Of a stretch of 64,000 nt of DNA, positions 34,977 through 43,127 are shown piece after piece. The position numbers were made by a program, and so were the translations under genes. The notes under the pieces are model-generated. The model had not been told where the DNA came from and ran no database searches. It saw nothing but the letters and a program-made list of their open reading frames with translations. Location of the stretch: NCBI RefSeq assembly GCF_049651805.1, contig NZ_JBASCU010000008.1:32625-96624 (forward strand). Direction: 5' to 3'. Numbering within the stretch: position 1 is the first letter of the stretch; every line of letters begins with the position of its first letter. Source of the DNA: Pseudolysinimonas_A sp049651805 (lineage in GTDB: Bacteria > Actinomycetota > Actinomycetes > Actinomycetales > Microbacteriaceae).

Positions 34977-35246
34977 ATGCCCACCGTCCGACCACGCCAC
35001 ACGATCACCGAGACCGACGAGATCGCCCGCGCTCTCGATCGAGCGGCGCGCGTCTGGCCGGAACTCCGCGACGACCGCGGAGCGCTCCTGAGACGGATCC
35101 TTGAGCGGGGAACCGCAGAACTCGACCGCGAGGCCGATGCCTGGCTGGCCCGACGCCGCGCGGCGATCCGAGAGACGGCGGGCAGCCTCACTGGCGTCTA
35201 CCGGCCGAATGAGGCGCAGCTCCTGCGCGATGAGTGGCCCGATTGA
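34977..35246 (+). CDS. VapB-type antitoxin
   Basis: 89 residues, predicted mostly helical: ITETDEIARALDRAARVWPELRDDRGALLRRILERG near the N-terminus resembles a ribbon-helix-helix or Phd-like antitoxin seen with PIN toxins. The gene overlaps the PIN-domain toxin by 13 bases, the usual order antitoxin then toxin. ATG at 34977 with the promoter-like TTACACT about 10 bases upstream, so the transcript may have almost no leader. Confidence 0.75.
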   Translation: MPTVRPRHTITETDEIARALDRAARVWPELRDDRGALLRRILERGTAELDREADAWLARRRAAIRETAGSLTGVYRPNEAQLLRDEWPD

Positions 35247-35647
35247 TCGTCTTCGACGCCGGGGTGCTGATCGCCCACCTCGAACCGTCTGACCTGTTCC
35301 ACGACGCCGCGACCGGCTTCCTCGAGGAGTTCGAAGAGTTCGACTTCGCCGCGAGTGTCGTCACGCTCGCGGAATGCCTAGTGCGACCCGCCCAGTTCGG
35401 CCGTTCGTCCGAGGCCATCGCGAAACTCGATCGGCTCGAGCTCATCCGGCTCGACGTGGCCGCCGACGCGGGCAGCCGCATCGCGGACATCCGCGCGCAC
35501 ACCCGTCTCAAAATGCCCGACGCGATCGTGCTGTACACGGCCGAGCGCGAGGGCGCCGAACTTGTGACGACCGATCGCGGGCTGTCGGGTGCGGCGACCG
35601 CTCGCGGCGTCGTCGCACACCAACTCGAGGCAGGCACTCAGAGCTGA
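35234..35647 (+). CDS. vapC: PIN-domain ribonuclease toxin (VapC)
   Basis: 137 residues. The PIN acidic residues are in place: IVFDAGVLIAHLEPSD (D), VTLAECLVRP (E), RLKMPDAIVLYTA (D) and ELVTTDRGL (D). PIN toxins cut RNA, often tRNA, when their antitoxin is degraded. The start is the GTG at 35234, inside the antitoxin gene. The stop overlaps the convergent murB by 10 bases. All catalytic residues are intact, so the module is probably active. Confidence 0.87.
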   Translation: MARLIVFDAGVLIAHLEPSDLFHDAATGFLEEFEEFDFAASVVTLAECLVRPAQFGRSSEAIAKLDRLELIRLDVAADAGSRIADIRAHTRLKMPDAIVLYTAEREGAELVTTDRGLSGAATARGVVAHQLEAGTQS

Positions 35648-36753
35648 ACACCCACGAGCACGGGCTCCGGCTGTAGGTTGACGCCGAACTCGGCGAGCAC
35701 GCGGGTCTGGATGTAGCCGGCCAGCTGCACCACCTCGGCCGCGGTCGCCCCGCCGCGGTTGACGATTGCCAGCGTGTGCTTGCTCGACACCGCGGCCCGC
35801 GACCCCGGAAGCGCGAACCCCCGCGTGATGCCGGCCCTCTCGATGAGCCACGCGGCACTGAGTTTCACGAGGTACTCGCCGCGCACGATGTGCGGGATGT
35901 CGGCGCCGAGCGGCAGCACCCGTGCGGCCTCCTCGGGCGCTGTCGGCCAGCGCGGCGCGTCGGCGGGCAGGCCGCGGGCGAAGGTCTCGGTGACGACCGG
36001 GTTGGTGAAGAACGATCCCGCGCTCGCCGCGTCGGGGTCTGCCGGATCCCACAGCATGCCCTTCGCCCCGCGCAGTTCGAGCACGGCGGCACGCAATTCT
36101 GAGACCGGCACCCGATCGCCGATGCGCACGTTCAGCGCCGATGCGAGCTGTGCGTACGCGATCGGTTGGCTCAAGCCGCCGCGCCGTCCTGAGCCTGTCG
36201 AAGGGTCATCGGCGAGGGCGAGTTCGAGCGACACGACGAGACCGAGCAGCCCGCGTTTGAGCGAACTCGTGCGGTAGCCGAGCCCGAGCTCCGAAGCGGC
36301 GACCCGCCTCAGCTTGCCGGTGTCGAAGTCGAGGAAGTCGATCGCGACGAGACTGCTGCTGAGTTCCTGCCCGTACGCCCCGATGTTCTGCACCGGCGCC
36401 GCGCCGGCAAGACCCGGGATGCCCGAGAGCGCTTCGATGCCCGACCAGCCGTTCTCGACCGCGTGGGCGACCACGTCATCCCAGGGCTCGCCGGCCTCGA
36501 CGGTCAGTCGCACCGGCCGCGCACCCTCGACGCGGGTCGAGGTCATGCCCCGGGTGGCGACGCGGATGACGTCACCGTCGAAGCCCTCGTCGGCGACGAC
36601 GACGTTCGACCCGCCGCCGATCAGCAGCCAGTCTTCGGGCGATCCCCACACGGCGAGGGTCTGCTCGATCAGCTCGGCGCGGCTCGCCGGCTGCGCGAGC
36701 CGGGCGGCGGGACCGCCGACCCCGAGCGTAGTGAGTTCGGCGAGGGTGGTCAT
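35638..36753 (-). CDS. murB: UDP-N-acetylenolpyruvoylglucosamine reductase MurB
   Basis: 371 residues, type I MurB. FAD-binding residues are in TTLGVGGPAARLAQP and GGGSNVVVADEGFDGDVI, then GWSGIEALSGIPGLAGAAPVQNIGAYGQEL, the catalytic serine in DAASAGSFFTNPVV and the C-terminal KHTLAIVNRGGATAAEV. It makes UDP-MurNAc for peptidoglycan. The order hadA-hadB-murB is usual in actinobacteria; it overlaps hadB by 4 bases. The loop DDPSTGSGRRGG is encoded by a genomic repeat (36188-36205). Confidence 0.96.
   Translation of the reverse strand: MTTLAELTTLGVGGPAARLAQPASRAELIEQTLAVWGSPEDWLLIGGGSNVVVADEGFDGDVIRVATRGMTSTRVEGARPVRLTVEAGEPWDDVVAHAVENGWSGIEALSGIPGLAGAAPVQNIGAYGQELSSSLVAIDFLDFDTGKLRRVAASELGLGYRTSSLKRGLLGLVVSLELALADDPSTGSGRRGGLSQPIAYAQLASALNVRIGDRVPVSELRAAVLELRGAKGMLWDPADPDAASAGSFFTNPVVTETFARGLPADAPRWPTAPEEAARVLPLGADIPHIVRGEYLVKLSAAWLIERAGITRGFALPGSRAAVSSKHTLAIVNRGGATAAEVVQLAGYIQTRVLAEFGVNLQPEPVLVGVQL
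36188..36205 (-). repeat. Repeat motif inside murB, read in frame
   Basis: CCTGAGCCTGTCGAAGGG; in the murB direction it gives CCCTTCGACAGGCTCAGG, encoding the PSTGSG loop. The core TTCGACAGGCTCA is shared with aceA (31378-31390) in the same reading phase. Confidence 0.5.
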
Positions 36754-37157
36754 CCGGCCGGCGGCACCACGCGCACCTGCGCCTTGCCGAGCACCGTCTG
36801 CTCGCCGAAGGTGACGGTGAGGTCGATTCGTACCACCGCATCCTCGATGGCGCCGACCTTCGCCACGACGGTCACGACGGCGCCGGTCTCAGGGTCGACG
36901 ATGACGGGGCGGGTGAACTTCACCTGGTAGTCGAGCACCTTGCCCGGGTCGCCGAGCCAGTCGACGACCGGCTGCACGGCGAGGCCCATGGTGAGCATGC
37001 CGTGGGCGAGCACGCCGGGAAGACCGACAGTCTGCGCGACGTCGTCGCGGTAGTGGATGGGATTGAAGTCGCCCGACGCCCCGGCGTAGCGCACGAGCGA
37101 GTCGCGGGTGAGCGGGAAGCTGGCTTCGGCGACGATCTCGCCGACCTCGAGCGCCAT
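36750..37157 (-). CDS. MaoC-family (R)-hydroxyacyl dehydratase subunit, HadB-like
   Basis: 135 residues. The hydratase-2 motif YAGASGDFNPIHYRDDVAQTVGLPGVLAHGMLTMG carries the catalytic Asp and His. HadB pairs with a HadA-type subunit without catalytic residues to dehydrate (R)-3-hydroxyacyl-ACP or -CoA. It follows hadA with a one-base overlap and leads into murB. In Microbacteriaceae, which lack mycolic acids, its role in fatty-acid elongation is assumed. Confidence 0.88.
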   Translation of the reverse strand: MALEVGEIVAEASFPLTRDSLVRYAGASGDFNPIHYRDDVAQTVGLPGVLAHGMLTMGLAVQPVVDWLGDPGKVLDYQVKFTRPVIVDPETGAVVTVVAKVGAIEDAVVRIDLTVTFGEQTVLGKAQVRVVPPAG

Positions 37158-37603
37158 CAGTCGTCACCCCGCACGACGAGAGTGGATGTCGCGGTCACGA
37201 CGTGCGCGCCGGTCGCGTCGGCGATCGCCGACTCCGACGTCACCATGCTGTGGCCGCCGATCGACTTGACGCTCGTGATCGTCATCGTCGCCGTGAGTTC
37301 GTCGCCGGCGACGATCGGGCGGCTGAACGAGAAGCGCTGGTCGCCGTGCACGACGCGCGTGAAGTCGACGCCCGCGTCGGGGTCGTCGAGCAACTGCTGC
37401 AGCGTCGCGCCGGTCACCACGATGGGGAAGGTCGGCGGGGCGACGACATCCGCGTACCCGGCCGCGCGCGCCGCCTCGGGGTCGGAGTGGATGGGGTGGC
37501 CGGCGAAGACGGCGCGGGCAAACTCGCGCACCTTCTCGCGGCCGACGAGGTACGGGGCGACGGGCGGGTAGACCCGCCCCTCGACGCTTGCATTCACGGG
37601 CAC
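37157..37603 (-). CDS. FAS1-type dehydratase subunit, HadA-like
   Basis: 148 residues with the N-terminal MaoC-like fold (YLVGREKVREFARAVFAGHPIHSDPEAARAAGYADVVAPPTFPIVV, RVVHGDQRFSFSRPIVAGDELTA). The catalytic Asp/His pair of active hydratases is not in the usual place, as expected for the non-catalytic partner. It shares one base with hadB. It is the first gene of the hadA-hadB-murB operon. Confidence 0.87.
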   Translation of the reverse strand: MPVNASVEGRVYPPVAPYLVGREKVREFARAVFAGHPIHSDPEAARAAGYADVVAPPTFPIVVTGATLQQLLDDPDAGVDFTRVVHGDQRFSFSRPIVAGDELTATMTITSVKSIGGHSMVTSESAIADATGAHVVTATSTLVVRGDD

Positions 37604-37712
37604 GAGTCGAGCCTATCGACCTCACCCCAGCGCTCTTGAAAAGCAGAGGGCCCTTAAATGCTCGAGACCCCGGCGACTGAAGTCTGCCGAGGCCTCGAAG
37701 GCTGGGGTGCCG

Positions 37713-37793
37713 TTACTGGCAGCTCTCGCACTGCAGGTCGTCCATCGGATCGACCGGAACGGAGTAGCCACCCACGGTGTCGACGTCGTTCAT
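37713..37793 (-). CDS. 26-residue peptide with C-terminal CxxC (RNR-tail-like)
   Basis: A small open frame from the ATG at 37793 to a TAA, preceded at 5 bases by a full Shine-Dalgarno, GAGGAGG. The peptide is acidic, begins MNDVDTVGGYS, continues VPVDPMDD and ends LQCESCQ. A terminal C-x-x-C on a flexible acidic tail is what the large subunit of class I ribonucleotide reductases carries to pass electrons to its active site. Two palindromes resembling NrdR boxes stand upstream (37866-37914). I do not recognise a named family; the RNR link is a hypothesis. Confidence 0.6.
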   Translation of the reverse strand: MNDVDTVGGYSVPVDPMDDLQCESCQ

Positions 37794-37865
37794 GGGAACC
37801 TCCTCGAAGTCTTTGCCCCCGCTGACTGCGCTGGCCCGCGGGGCCGGTGGCCGCCGCGTGAATCA

Positions 37866-37914
37866 CCACTATATAACCGGAATCACACGAATGTCATTCC
37901 CCTACATCTTGTGT
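37866..37914. promoter_or_regulatory. Two tandem NrdR-box-like palindromes
   Basis: The right box CCCCTACATCTTGTGT (37899-37914) agrees with the NrdR consensus acaCwAnATnTwGtgt at 12 of 14 defined positions. The left box CCACTATATAACCGGA (37866-37881) agrees in its first half only. They are separated by 17 bases, close to the 15-16 typical of paired NrdR sites. They lie 73 bases before the 26-residue peptide gene, whose promoter they would overlap. Confidence 0.5.
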
Positions 37915-37984
37915 TTTCGGCGTGTCGCGCTGGAGTCACAGGCTACGCGCAGCCACCGACATCGATTCGGCCGTCGGGCGACAC

Positions 37985-38614
37985 CTATCGGTAGTCGCGC
38001 AGGGTGCTGAAGAGGTCGGCCATGCCGCTGAACATAGTCGCGAGAATCACGATCATCACGACGAGGCTGAACAGCAGAACACCGACCTCCGCCCAGATCG
38101 GAGCGTGGCCTGTGCCCGTGCGCCGCGCCACGACCACCGACCGCCCGATCGCGTAGACAACCCCGCCGATGAACGCGAACGCCCAATGGAAAGGGCGGGG
38201 AACGCCGCGCGCCGTGAGCTCTTTCGCATCCCGATAGGCGAAGAACACGACGAGTCCGTAAACGGCGTAGCTCACACCCAGCGAGGCCCAGTAGAACGGC
38301 GAGAGGAACAGCCCGAACGTTCCCGACATCCCGCTATAGGCGTTGGGATCGGTCGGGTCGATGTCGAACATCGACCCCCACGGTACGAACAGCAACAGCA
38401 GGGTGGGCAGCACCGGAAGCAGTACGATCAGCCAGATCCACGGGGTGTTCCAGTCGGTGCCGGGGGGAGCCTTCGGAACCGCGCCCGCCGGGAAGGGCTG
38501 CCCGGGGGTGTGGTACAGGTCGGTCCAGGCGTGTCCATTCCAGTAGCGACCGCGGCCTGCGTCGTGCGGATCGGGGTACCAGCCGGCGGATGTGCTCGTG
38601 CCCGGTGCGCTCAT
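37985..38614 (-). CDS. DUF2510-domain membrane protein
   Basis: 209 residues. The N-terminal 30 residues (AGWYPDPHDAGRGRYWNGHAWT) are the DUF2510 motif found in many actinobacterial membrane proteins; four or five hydrophobic segments follow (WIWLIVLLPVLPTLLLLFV and others). The ATG at 38614 is chosen since DUF2510 begins there. The function of the domain is unknown. Confidence 0.8.
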   Translation of the reverse strand: MSAPGTSTSAGWYPDPHDAGRGRYWNGHAWTDLYHTPGQPFPAGAVPKAPPGTDWNTPWIWLIVLLPVLPTLLLLFVPWGSMFDIDPTDPNAYSGMSGTFGLFLSPFYWASLGVSYAVYGLVVFFAYRDAKELTARGVPRPFHWAFAFIGGVVYAIGRSVVVARRTGTGHAPIWAEVGVLLFSLVVMIVILATMFSGMADLFSTLRDYR

Positions 38615-38647
38615 GATTTGAGCATAGGGCGGCCGTAGGATCGGGCC

Positions 38648-39208
38648 GTGGCGACGGTCGGGCGAGGCGGGGGCGTGTTCTCGCATCGCTCGCGCACCGC
38701 CGACATCGTCGAGGATGCCGCGCTGCTGGCTACCGCCGCGGTGCGCATCGCCGTCAAGAATCTGCTGATCGTGCGAGCGCTGCGCGATCGTGCCGACTTC
38801 GACGAGCGCTGGTGGCGTTCGGCCGTGGAACGCGAGTTCGAGCTGCTCGCGGCAGAGAACGAGGCCGACGCCACGCGACTCGAGGGTGTGCGAGCGGCGG
38901 CGAAGGGAAAAATCGGACGGGCGCTGCACCCGGCCGACTTCCGGGCACGCGATCGCCCCGTGCTGAAGCGCCGCATCCGCATCCTGCGCAGGATCGCGAC
39001 GCGCTTGCGTGAGATCGCCGTCGACGAGGATGCCGTGCTCGCTCTGGTCGGGCAGGCGCGGCAGACAGCGTTGGACGAGATCACGACGGCACGGCACGAC
39101 CCGAGCCCGCGCGCAACGACCGACCCCGGCGAGCGCGCCGCCGGCCTCGCGTTCCTCGCCGACGACCTCGCGGCTCTCGCGGCAGGGCGGTCGATCGACG
39201 ACGAGTAG
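38648..39208 (+). CDS. Conserved hypothetical protein, helical
   Basis: 186 residues beginning with GTG at 38648, 33 bases from the divergent DUF2510 gene. It is rich in Ala, Arg and Glu, predicted largely helical (HRSRTADIVEDAALLATAAVRIAVKN; RRIRILRRIATRLREIAVDEDAVLALVG), with no membrane segment or known motif. Codon usage has the strong GC3 bias of the region, which supports a real gene. I do not recognise its family. Confidence 0.6.
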   Translation: MATVGRGGGVFSHRSRTADIVEDAALLATAAVRIAVKNLLIVRALRDRADFDERWWRSAVEREFELLAAENEADATRLEGVRAAAKGKIGRALHPADFRARDRPVLKRRIRILRRIATRLREIAVDEDAVLALVGQARQTALDEITTARHDPSPRATTDPGERAAGLAFLADDLAALAAGRSIDDE

Positions 39209-39258
39209 CATCCGACGGCGGCCCTGGCGCGTCGGGCGCGGGTCGGCCACGATGAGCT

Positions 39259-40671
39259 GTGACGACGACGATCTTCGAACGCTCTGCGCCCGCCGATTCC
39301 CTGGTGCACGAGGCGTTGCGCGACAGCCGCCCGGCGGTGTTCTGGCTCGAAGACGCGCCCGGCGAACGGGCGCCGCGACTCGAGGGCGACCGGGATGCCG
39401 ACCTCGCGATCGTCGGCGGCGGCTACACCGGGCTGTGGACCGCGATCCGAGCGCTCGAGCGCAACCCCGGGCGTCGCGTCGTCGTTCTGGAGGCCAAGGA
39501 GGTGGGCTGGGCGGCATCCGGACGCAACGGCGGTTTCGTCGAAGCGAGCCTCACCCACGGTGAGGCGAACGGCGAGCGACGCTGGCCCGACGAACTCGCA
39601 CGGCTCAACGAACTCGGGCACGCCAACCTCGACGCAATCGAAGCCACGGTCGCGCGCTACCGCGTCGACGCCGACTTCGAGCGCACGGGCACGCTGAGCG
39701 TCGCGGTCGAGCCGCACCAGGTGGAGTGGCTTGAAGGGCCGAGCACCGACGCCTCCCGGTTCCTCGACGAGAACGCGGTGCGCAACGAGATCCACTCCCC
39801 CGCCTTCCTCGCCGGGCGTTGGGACACCCGGGAGACCGCCCTGGTGCATCCGGGAAAGCTCGCGGCGGAGCTGGCCCGGGTCGCCCGCGAGCTCGGGGCG
39901 GAGCTCTTCGAGCACTCCCCCGTTCGACGGCTCGACGACGACGGGGGTGCCGTGGTGCTGCACACCGACGGCGGAACGGTGCGCGCGTCGCGGGTGGTGC
40001 TCGCGACGAATGCGTTCCCGTCGCTGCTCAAGCGCAACCGGCTGATGACCGTGCCGGTCTACGATTACGTGCTGATGACCGAACCGTTGACCGCCGCGCA
40101 GCTCGCCTCGATCGGCTGGATCAACCGGCAGGGGCTCGCCGACCTCGCGAACCAGTTCCACTACTCGCGCCTCACCGCCGACAACCGCATCCTCTTCGGT
40201 GGCTACGACGCGATCTACTTCGCCGGCGGCCGCATCCGCCCCCGGTACGAGGAGCGACCCGCGACATTCCAGCGGCTGGCGAGCCACTTCCTCACCTTCT
40301 TCCCGCAACTCGAAGGCGTGCGCTTCGGTCACCGCTGGGCGGGGGTCATCGATACCAGCACACGGTTCTGCGCCTTCTTCGGCACGGCCCGCCGCGGCCG
40401 CGTCGCCTATGCCGCCGGCTACACCGGGCTCGGCGTCGCAGCGACCCGGTTCGCCGCCGATGTGATGCTCGACAAGCTCGACGGCGTGTCGACTGAGCTA
40501 ACCGAACTGCGGATGGTGCGCGAGCGGCCCCTGCCGTTCCCACCGGAGCCAGCGGCATCCATCGGCATCAACCTCACCCGCCGCTCGCTCGACCGCGCCG
40601 ACCACCGCGAGGGGCGCCGCGACGTGCTGCTGAAAACCCTGGATGCCGTCGGCCTGGGGTTCGACTCGTGA
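39259..40671 (+). CDS. FAD-dependent oxidoreductase (DAO / PuuB-like)
   Basis: 470 residues. The dinucleotide fold is DLAIVGGGYTGLWTAIRALERNPGRRVVVLEAKEVGWAASGRNGGF, the arrangement of gamma-glutamylputrescine oxidase and similar amine oxidases; the C-terminus has GVAATRFAADVMLDKL after GYTGLG. These enzymes oxidise amines or amino acids with O2. It starts on a GTG at 39259 and overlaps the cupin gene by 4 bases. The substrate is not clear. Confidence 0.85.
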   Translation: MTTTIFERSAPADSLVHEALRDSRPAVFWLEDAPGERAPRLEGDRDADLAIVGGGYTGLWTAIRALERNPGRRVVVLEAKEVGWAASGRNGGFVEASLTHGEANGERRWPDELARLNELGHANLDAIEATVARYRVDADFERTGTLSVAVEPHQVEWLEGPSTDASRFLDENAVRNEIHSPAFLAGRWDTRETALVHPGKLAAELARVARELGAELFEHSPVRRLDDDGGAVVLHTDGGTVRASRVVLATNAFPSLLKRNRLMTVPVYDYVLMTEPLTAAQLASIGWINRQGLADLANQFHYSRLTADNRILFGGYDAIYFAGGRIRPRYEERPATFQRLASHFLTFFPQLEGVRFGHRWAGVIDTSTRFCAFFGTARRGRVAYAAGYTGLGVAATRFAADVMLDKLDGVSTELTELRMVRERPLPFPPEPAASIGINLTRRSLDRADHREGRRDVLLKTLDAVGLGFDS

Positions 40672-41012
40672 GCCTCGACCCCGGAGTGCTCGTCGCGGCG
40701 GCGACCGTCGAGGTGCCACTTGAGCCGGTGCCGACCGTGCAGGTGATCGCCGGGGAGCCGTCGGCCGGCTTTGTCGTGCTCGACGAACGCGATGGCCGCG
40801 AGATCGGCGTCTGGGAGATGACGCCCGGCACCGCGACCGACACCGAGGTGGACGAGGTGTTCGTCGTGCTCGCCGGCAGCGCCACGGTGTCGTTCGAGTC
40901 GCCCGAGGTGCCCGCCATCGAACTCGCGCCGGGCGCGGTGGTGCGCCTCACCGCCGGGATGCGCACGACCTGGGTCGTGCGCGAGACCCTTCGGAAGGTC
41001 TACGTCGCCTGA
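40668..41012 (+). CDS. Cupin-domain protein (DUF861/EutQ-like)
   Basis: 114 residues. IGVWEMTPGTATDTEVDEVFVVLAGSATVSFES and GAVVRLTAGMRTTWVV are the two cupin motifs of the Cupin_3 family, with reduced metal ligands. These small proteins often accompany FAD-dependent amine oxidases, as here where the two genes overlap (GTGA). It may bind or isomerise a product of the oxidase. Confidence 0.85.
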   Translation: MSLDPGVLVAAATVEVPLEPVPTVQVIAGEPSAGFVVLDERDGREIGVWEMTPGTATDTEVDEVFVVLAGSATVSFESPEVPAIELAPGAVVRLTAGMRTTWVVRETLRKVYVA

Positions 41013-41767
41013 ACCGGAGCGACCGTCGTGAACCGCGGATACTTCGGCTCGCGCCCGTCACCCGACGACGTGCCGGTGAGGCGTCGGCGCATCCACGGGC
41101 CGAGGTGTTCGCGCAGGTACTCGCTGCGGCCCAGCCGCTCGGGTTCGGCCAGTTCGGTGTAGTTCCACCACTCGACGGGCGCTTCCAGCCCGAGCGCGCT
41201 GAGCACCCGGGCGGCGACGCGGTGATGCCCGCGGGAGTTCAGGTGCAGCCGGTCGGCGGCCCAGAACGCGGGCGCGGCGAGGTCGCGATCCGGCCAGTTG
41301 AGGGCACGGATGACGTCATCCCTCCCGAGCAGCCGCGACGCGACGATGCGCGACAACGCGTCGCCGCGGCGCTGCACGAGCCCGCCGAACGGCAACTGCC
41401 GTGACGGGTTGCCGCCGCTCAGCAGGATGAACGTGACACCCTCCTCGTCGCAGCGCCGCAGCACGTGGCTGAAGGCATCCGCGATCCGGGCGAGCGGAGT
41501 GCGGGGCCGCAGCATGTCGTTGCCGCCGCCGTTGAACGACAGGTGCGTCGGCTTCAGGGCGAGCGCCGGCTCCAGCTGCTCGTCGATGATCGGCCACGCG
41601 AGCTTGCCGCGGATCGCCAGGTTGGCGTACTCGATCTCGCTGCCCGTGGCATCCGCCCAGCCCTGCGCGACCAGGTCGGCCCACCCGCGTACGACGCCGG
41701 GCGCGGGTTCGTCACCGACGCCCTCGGTGAACGAGTCGCCGATCGCGACGTACCGCACGGAATCCAC
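41000..41767 (-). CDS. SGNH/GDSL-type esterase
   Basis: 255 residues. Block I is VAIGDSFTEGVGDEP (catalytic Ser), block II Gly in LAIRGKL, block III FNGGGNDMLRP (Asn of the oxyanion hole) and block V ADRLHLNSRGHHRVA (Asp/His). No signal peptide is apparent, so it acts in the cytoplasm. Its ester substrate is unknown. The end overlaps the cupin gene's end by 13 bases in convergent orientation. Confidence 0.9.
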   Translation of the reverse strand: MDSVRYVAIGDSFTEGVGDEPAPGVVRGWADLVAQGWADATGSEIEYANLAIRGKLAWPIIDEQLEPALALKPTHLSFNGGGNDMLRPRTPLARIADAFSHVLRRCDEEGVTFILLSGGNPSRQLPFGGLVQRRGDALSRIVASRLLGRDDVIRALNWPDRDLAAPAFWAADRLHLNSRGHHRVAARVLSALGLEAPVEWWNYTELAEPERLGRSEYLREHLGPWMRRRLTGTSSGDGREPKYPRFTTVAPVQAT

Positions 41768-41776
41768 TCGACGACC

Positions 41777-42628
41777 TTAGGCCTGCGCGGTGGTTGTCAT
41801 GGTGAGCGCGACGCCGCCCTCGACATCCTCCCGTGCCAGTTCGACCCGCACGGCGGCGAGCTCGCCGAGCGAGGTGAGGTGCGTTCCCCCGCACGGGATG
41901 ACGGCGTCGCCGCCGGGAAGTTCGCACACCCAGCGGCGGCGGTCGCCGAGGCCGTCGCCGTCACGGTCGATGCGGATGCCGGCGCCCGTCGCGACCCAGT
42001 CGGCGAGTCGCGCGTTGGCGGCATCCTCGACCGCCCTGACGTCGTCGAGAGCCGAAACGTCGAAGCCCCGCTTCCGCAGCGACTTGCCGACCCGGTACAC
42101 GTCGGTCGATCCGAACTCGTGGATGCGCGACGACGCACAGGCGAGTGCATCGAATCCGGGGGCACCGAGGGTGTCGGCGGCAACCTCCTTCGTCCACGCG
42201 CTGGCGAGGGCGGCGTCGAGGGCGAGCGATGCGAGGTGGCACGCGGTGTGCCCCGCCGAGAGCGCATGGCGGTAACCCTCGTCGACGGTCACATCAACCT
42301 CGTCGCCTACCTGGATGGGGGTGTCGGCGGCCACGACGTGGGCGACGACGAAGGCCCACCGCTCAGCCCCGGTGCGCACCGGGATGTCACCCCCGATGAG
42401 GATCTCGCCGCCATCGGTCGCGCCGACGACAGCGTCGATCACCTCTTGGCCGGCGAGGGCGCCGCGGTCGGCGGGCTGGTCGGGCCACCCCGCATCGACG
42501 GCATGGAACGCCGTTCGGTCGAGCACCACGCCGAGCCCGTCAGGCAGTGGGAGAGTGGCGAGCACGACGCCACGCGACGTGGTCGCCCCCGCGGGGTAGT
42601 CGACGATCGTGTCGGACGAGATGGACAT
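41777..42628 (-). CDS. Alanyl-tRNA editing domain protein (AlaX-like)
   Basis: 283 residues. The metal site of the editing domain is visible: GHTACHLASLAL (HxxxH) and later IPCGGTHLTSLGEL (Cys and His). Stand-alone AlaX proteins hydrolyse Ser-tRNA(Ala) or Gly-tRNA(Ala). The first part, with residues such as LDRTAFHAVDAGWPDQPADRG, matches AlaX-M/L proteins. I chose the ATG at 42628, since the 16 residues before it look unrelated. Confidence 0.8.
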   Translation of the reverse strand: MSISSDTIVDYPAGATTSRGVVLATLPLPDGLGVVLDRTAFHAVDAGWPDQPADRGALAGQEVIDAVVGATDGGEILIGGDIPVRTGAERWAFVVAHVVAADTPIQVGDEVDVTVDEGYRHALSAGHTACHLASLALDAALASAWTKEVAADTLGAPGFDALACASSRIHEFGSTDVYRVGKSLRKRGFDVSALDDVRAVEDAANARLADWVATGAGIRIDRDGDGLGDRRRWVCELPGGDAVIPCGGTHLTSLGELAAVRVELAREDVEGGVALTMTTTAQA

Positions 42629-42783
42629 CGGCGAACCTCTCCAGCGAAACCGCCTGTGGTGTCGCAGCGAGGTCAATTATCGGCCGGGCGGCCGCATCAA
42701 ACTGACTCACCAACCGAAGGGCCGTTCCGCGATGCGACGAGGAAGAGTGCGTGCAATACCCCTTCGGGCGAACGACGGCGTCG

Positions 42784-43126
42784 TCAGGACGGCTTGGCAC
42801 CCCAACGCGCGAGCCAAAGGTCCTGATGGCTACTCACCCGCTCGGTGAAGCCGCTTTGGAGGCCACGGAGCCTAAAGGCACTCGGTTCTGGCGACCACTT
42901 CTCGACCACGTAGGGCAGCCCTGCGGTTAGCGCGGCAAGCTCAAGGGCAAGCCCTTTGGACCCGCCTACCTTTCCCATGTGTAGGTGGATGAACGTCAGG
43001 CGGTTGTCGTGGAGCGCGCGTCGCTCAATGAGTGCCGGCCGTCTCGAAGGTGTGTTGATGCCGGAAGATCAGTCGCAGCGGTCCAAGCGAGACCACGGCC
43101 ATGTTCTCGTCTAGGAAAAAGTCCAT
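42784..43126 (-). pseudogene. Frameshifted PIN-like toxin of VapC45 type
   Basis: The ATG at 43126, one base after the antitoxin stop, opens MDFFLDENMAVVSLGPLRLI and a short frame that ends at 43025. Another frame then continues ALIERRALHDNRLTFIHLHM, followed by GGSKGLALELAALTAG, to a stop at 42784. Together they look like one PIN-like protein of the VapC45 family (LDEN start; ERRALHDNR and GGSKG middle) broken by a frameshift and perhaps a deletion near 43030. The joined length is about 113 residues against roughly 138 for the M. tuberculosis protein. Confidence 0.65.
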
Positions 43127-43127
43127 C

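Noticed and set aside
37654..37869. 71-residue arginine-rich open frame on the minus strand
   Set aside because: It has no ribosome site or family similarity and runs out of frame through the better supported 26-residue gene.
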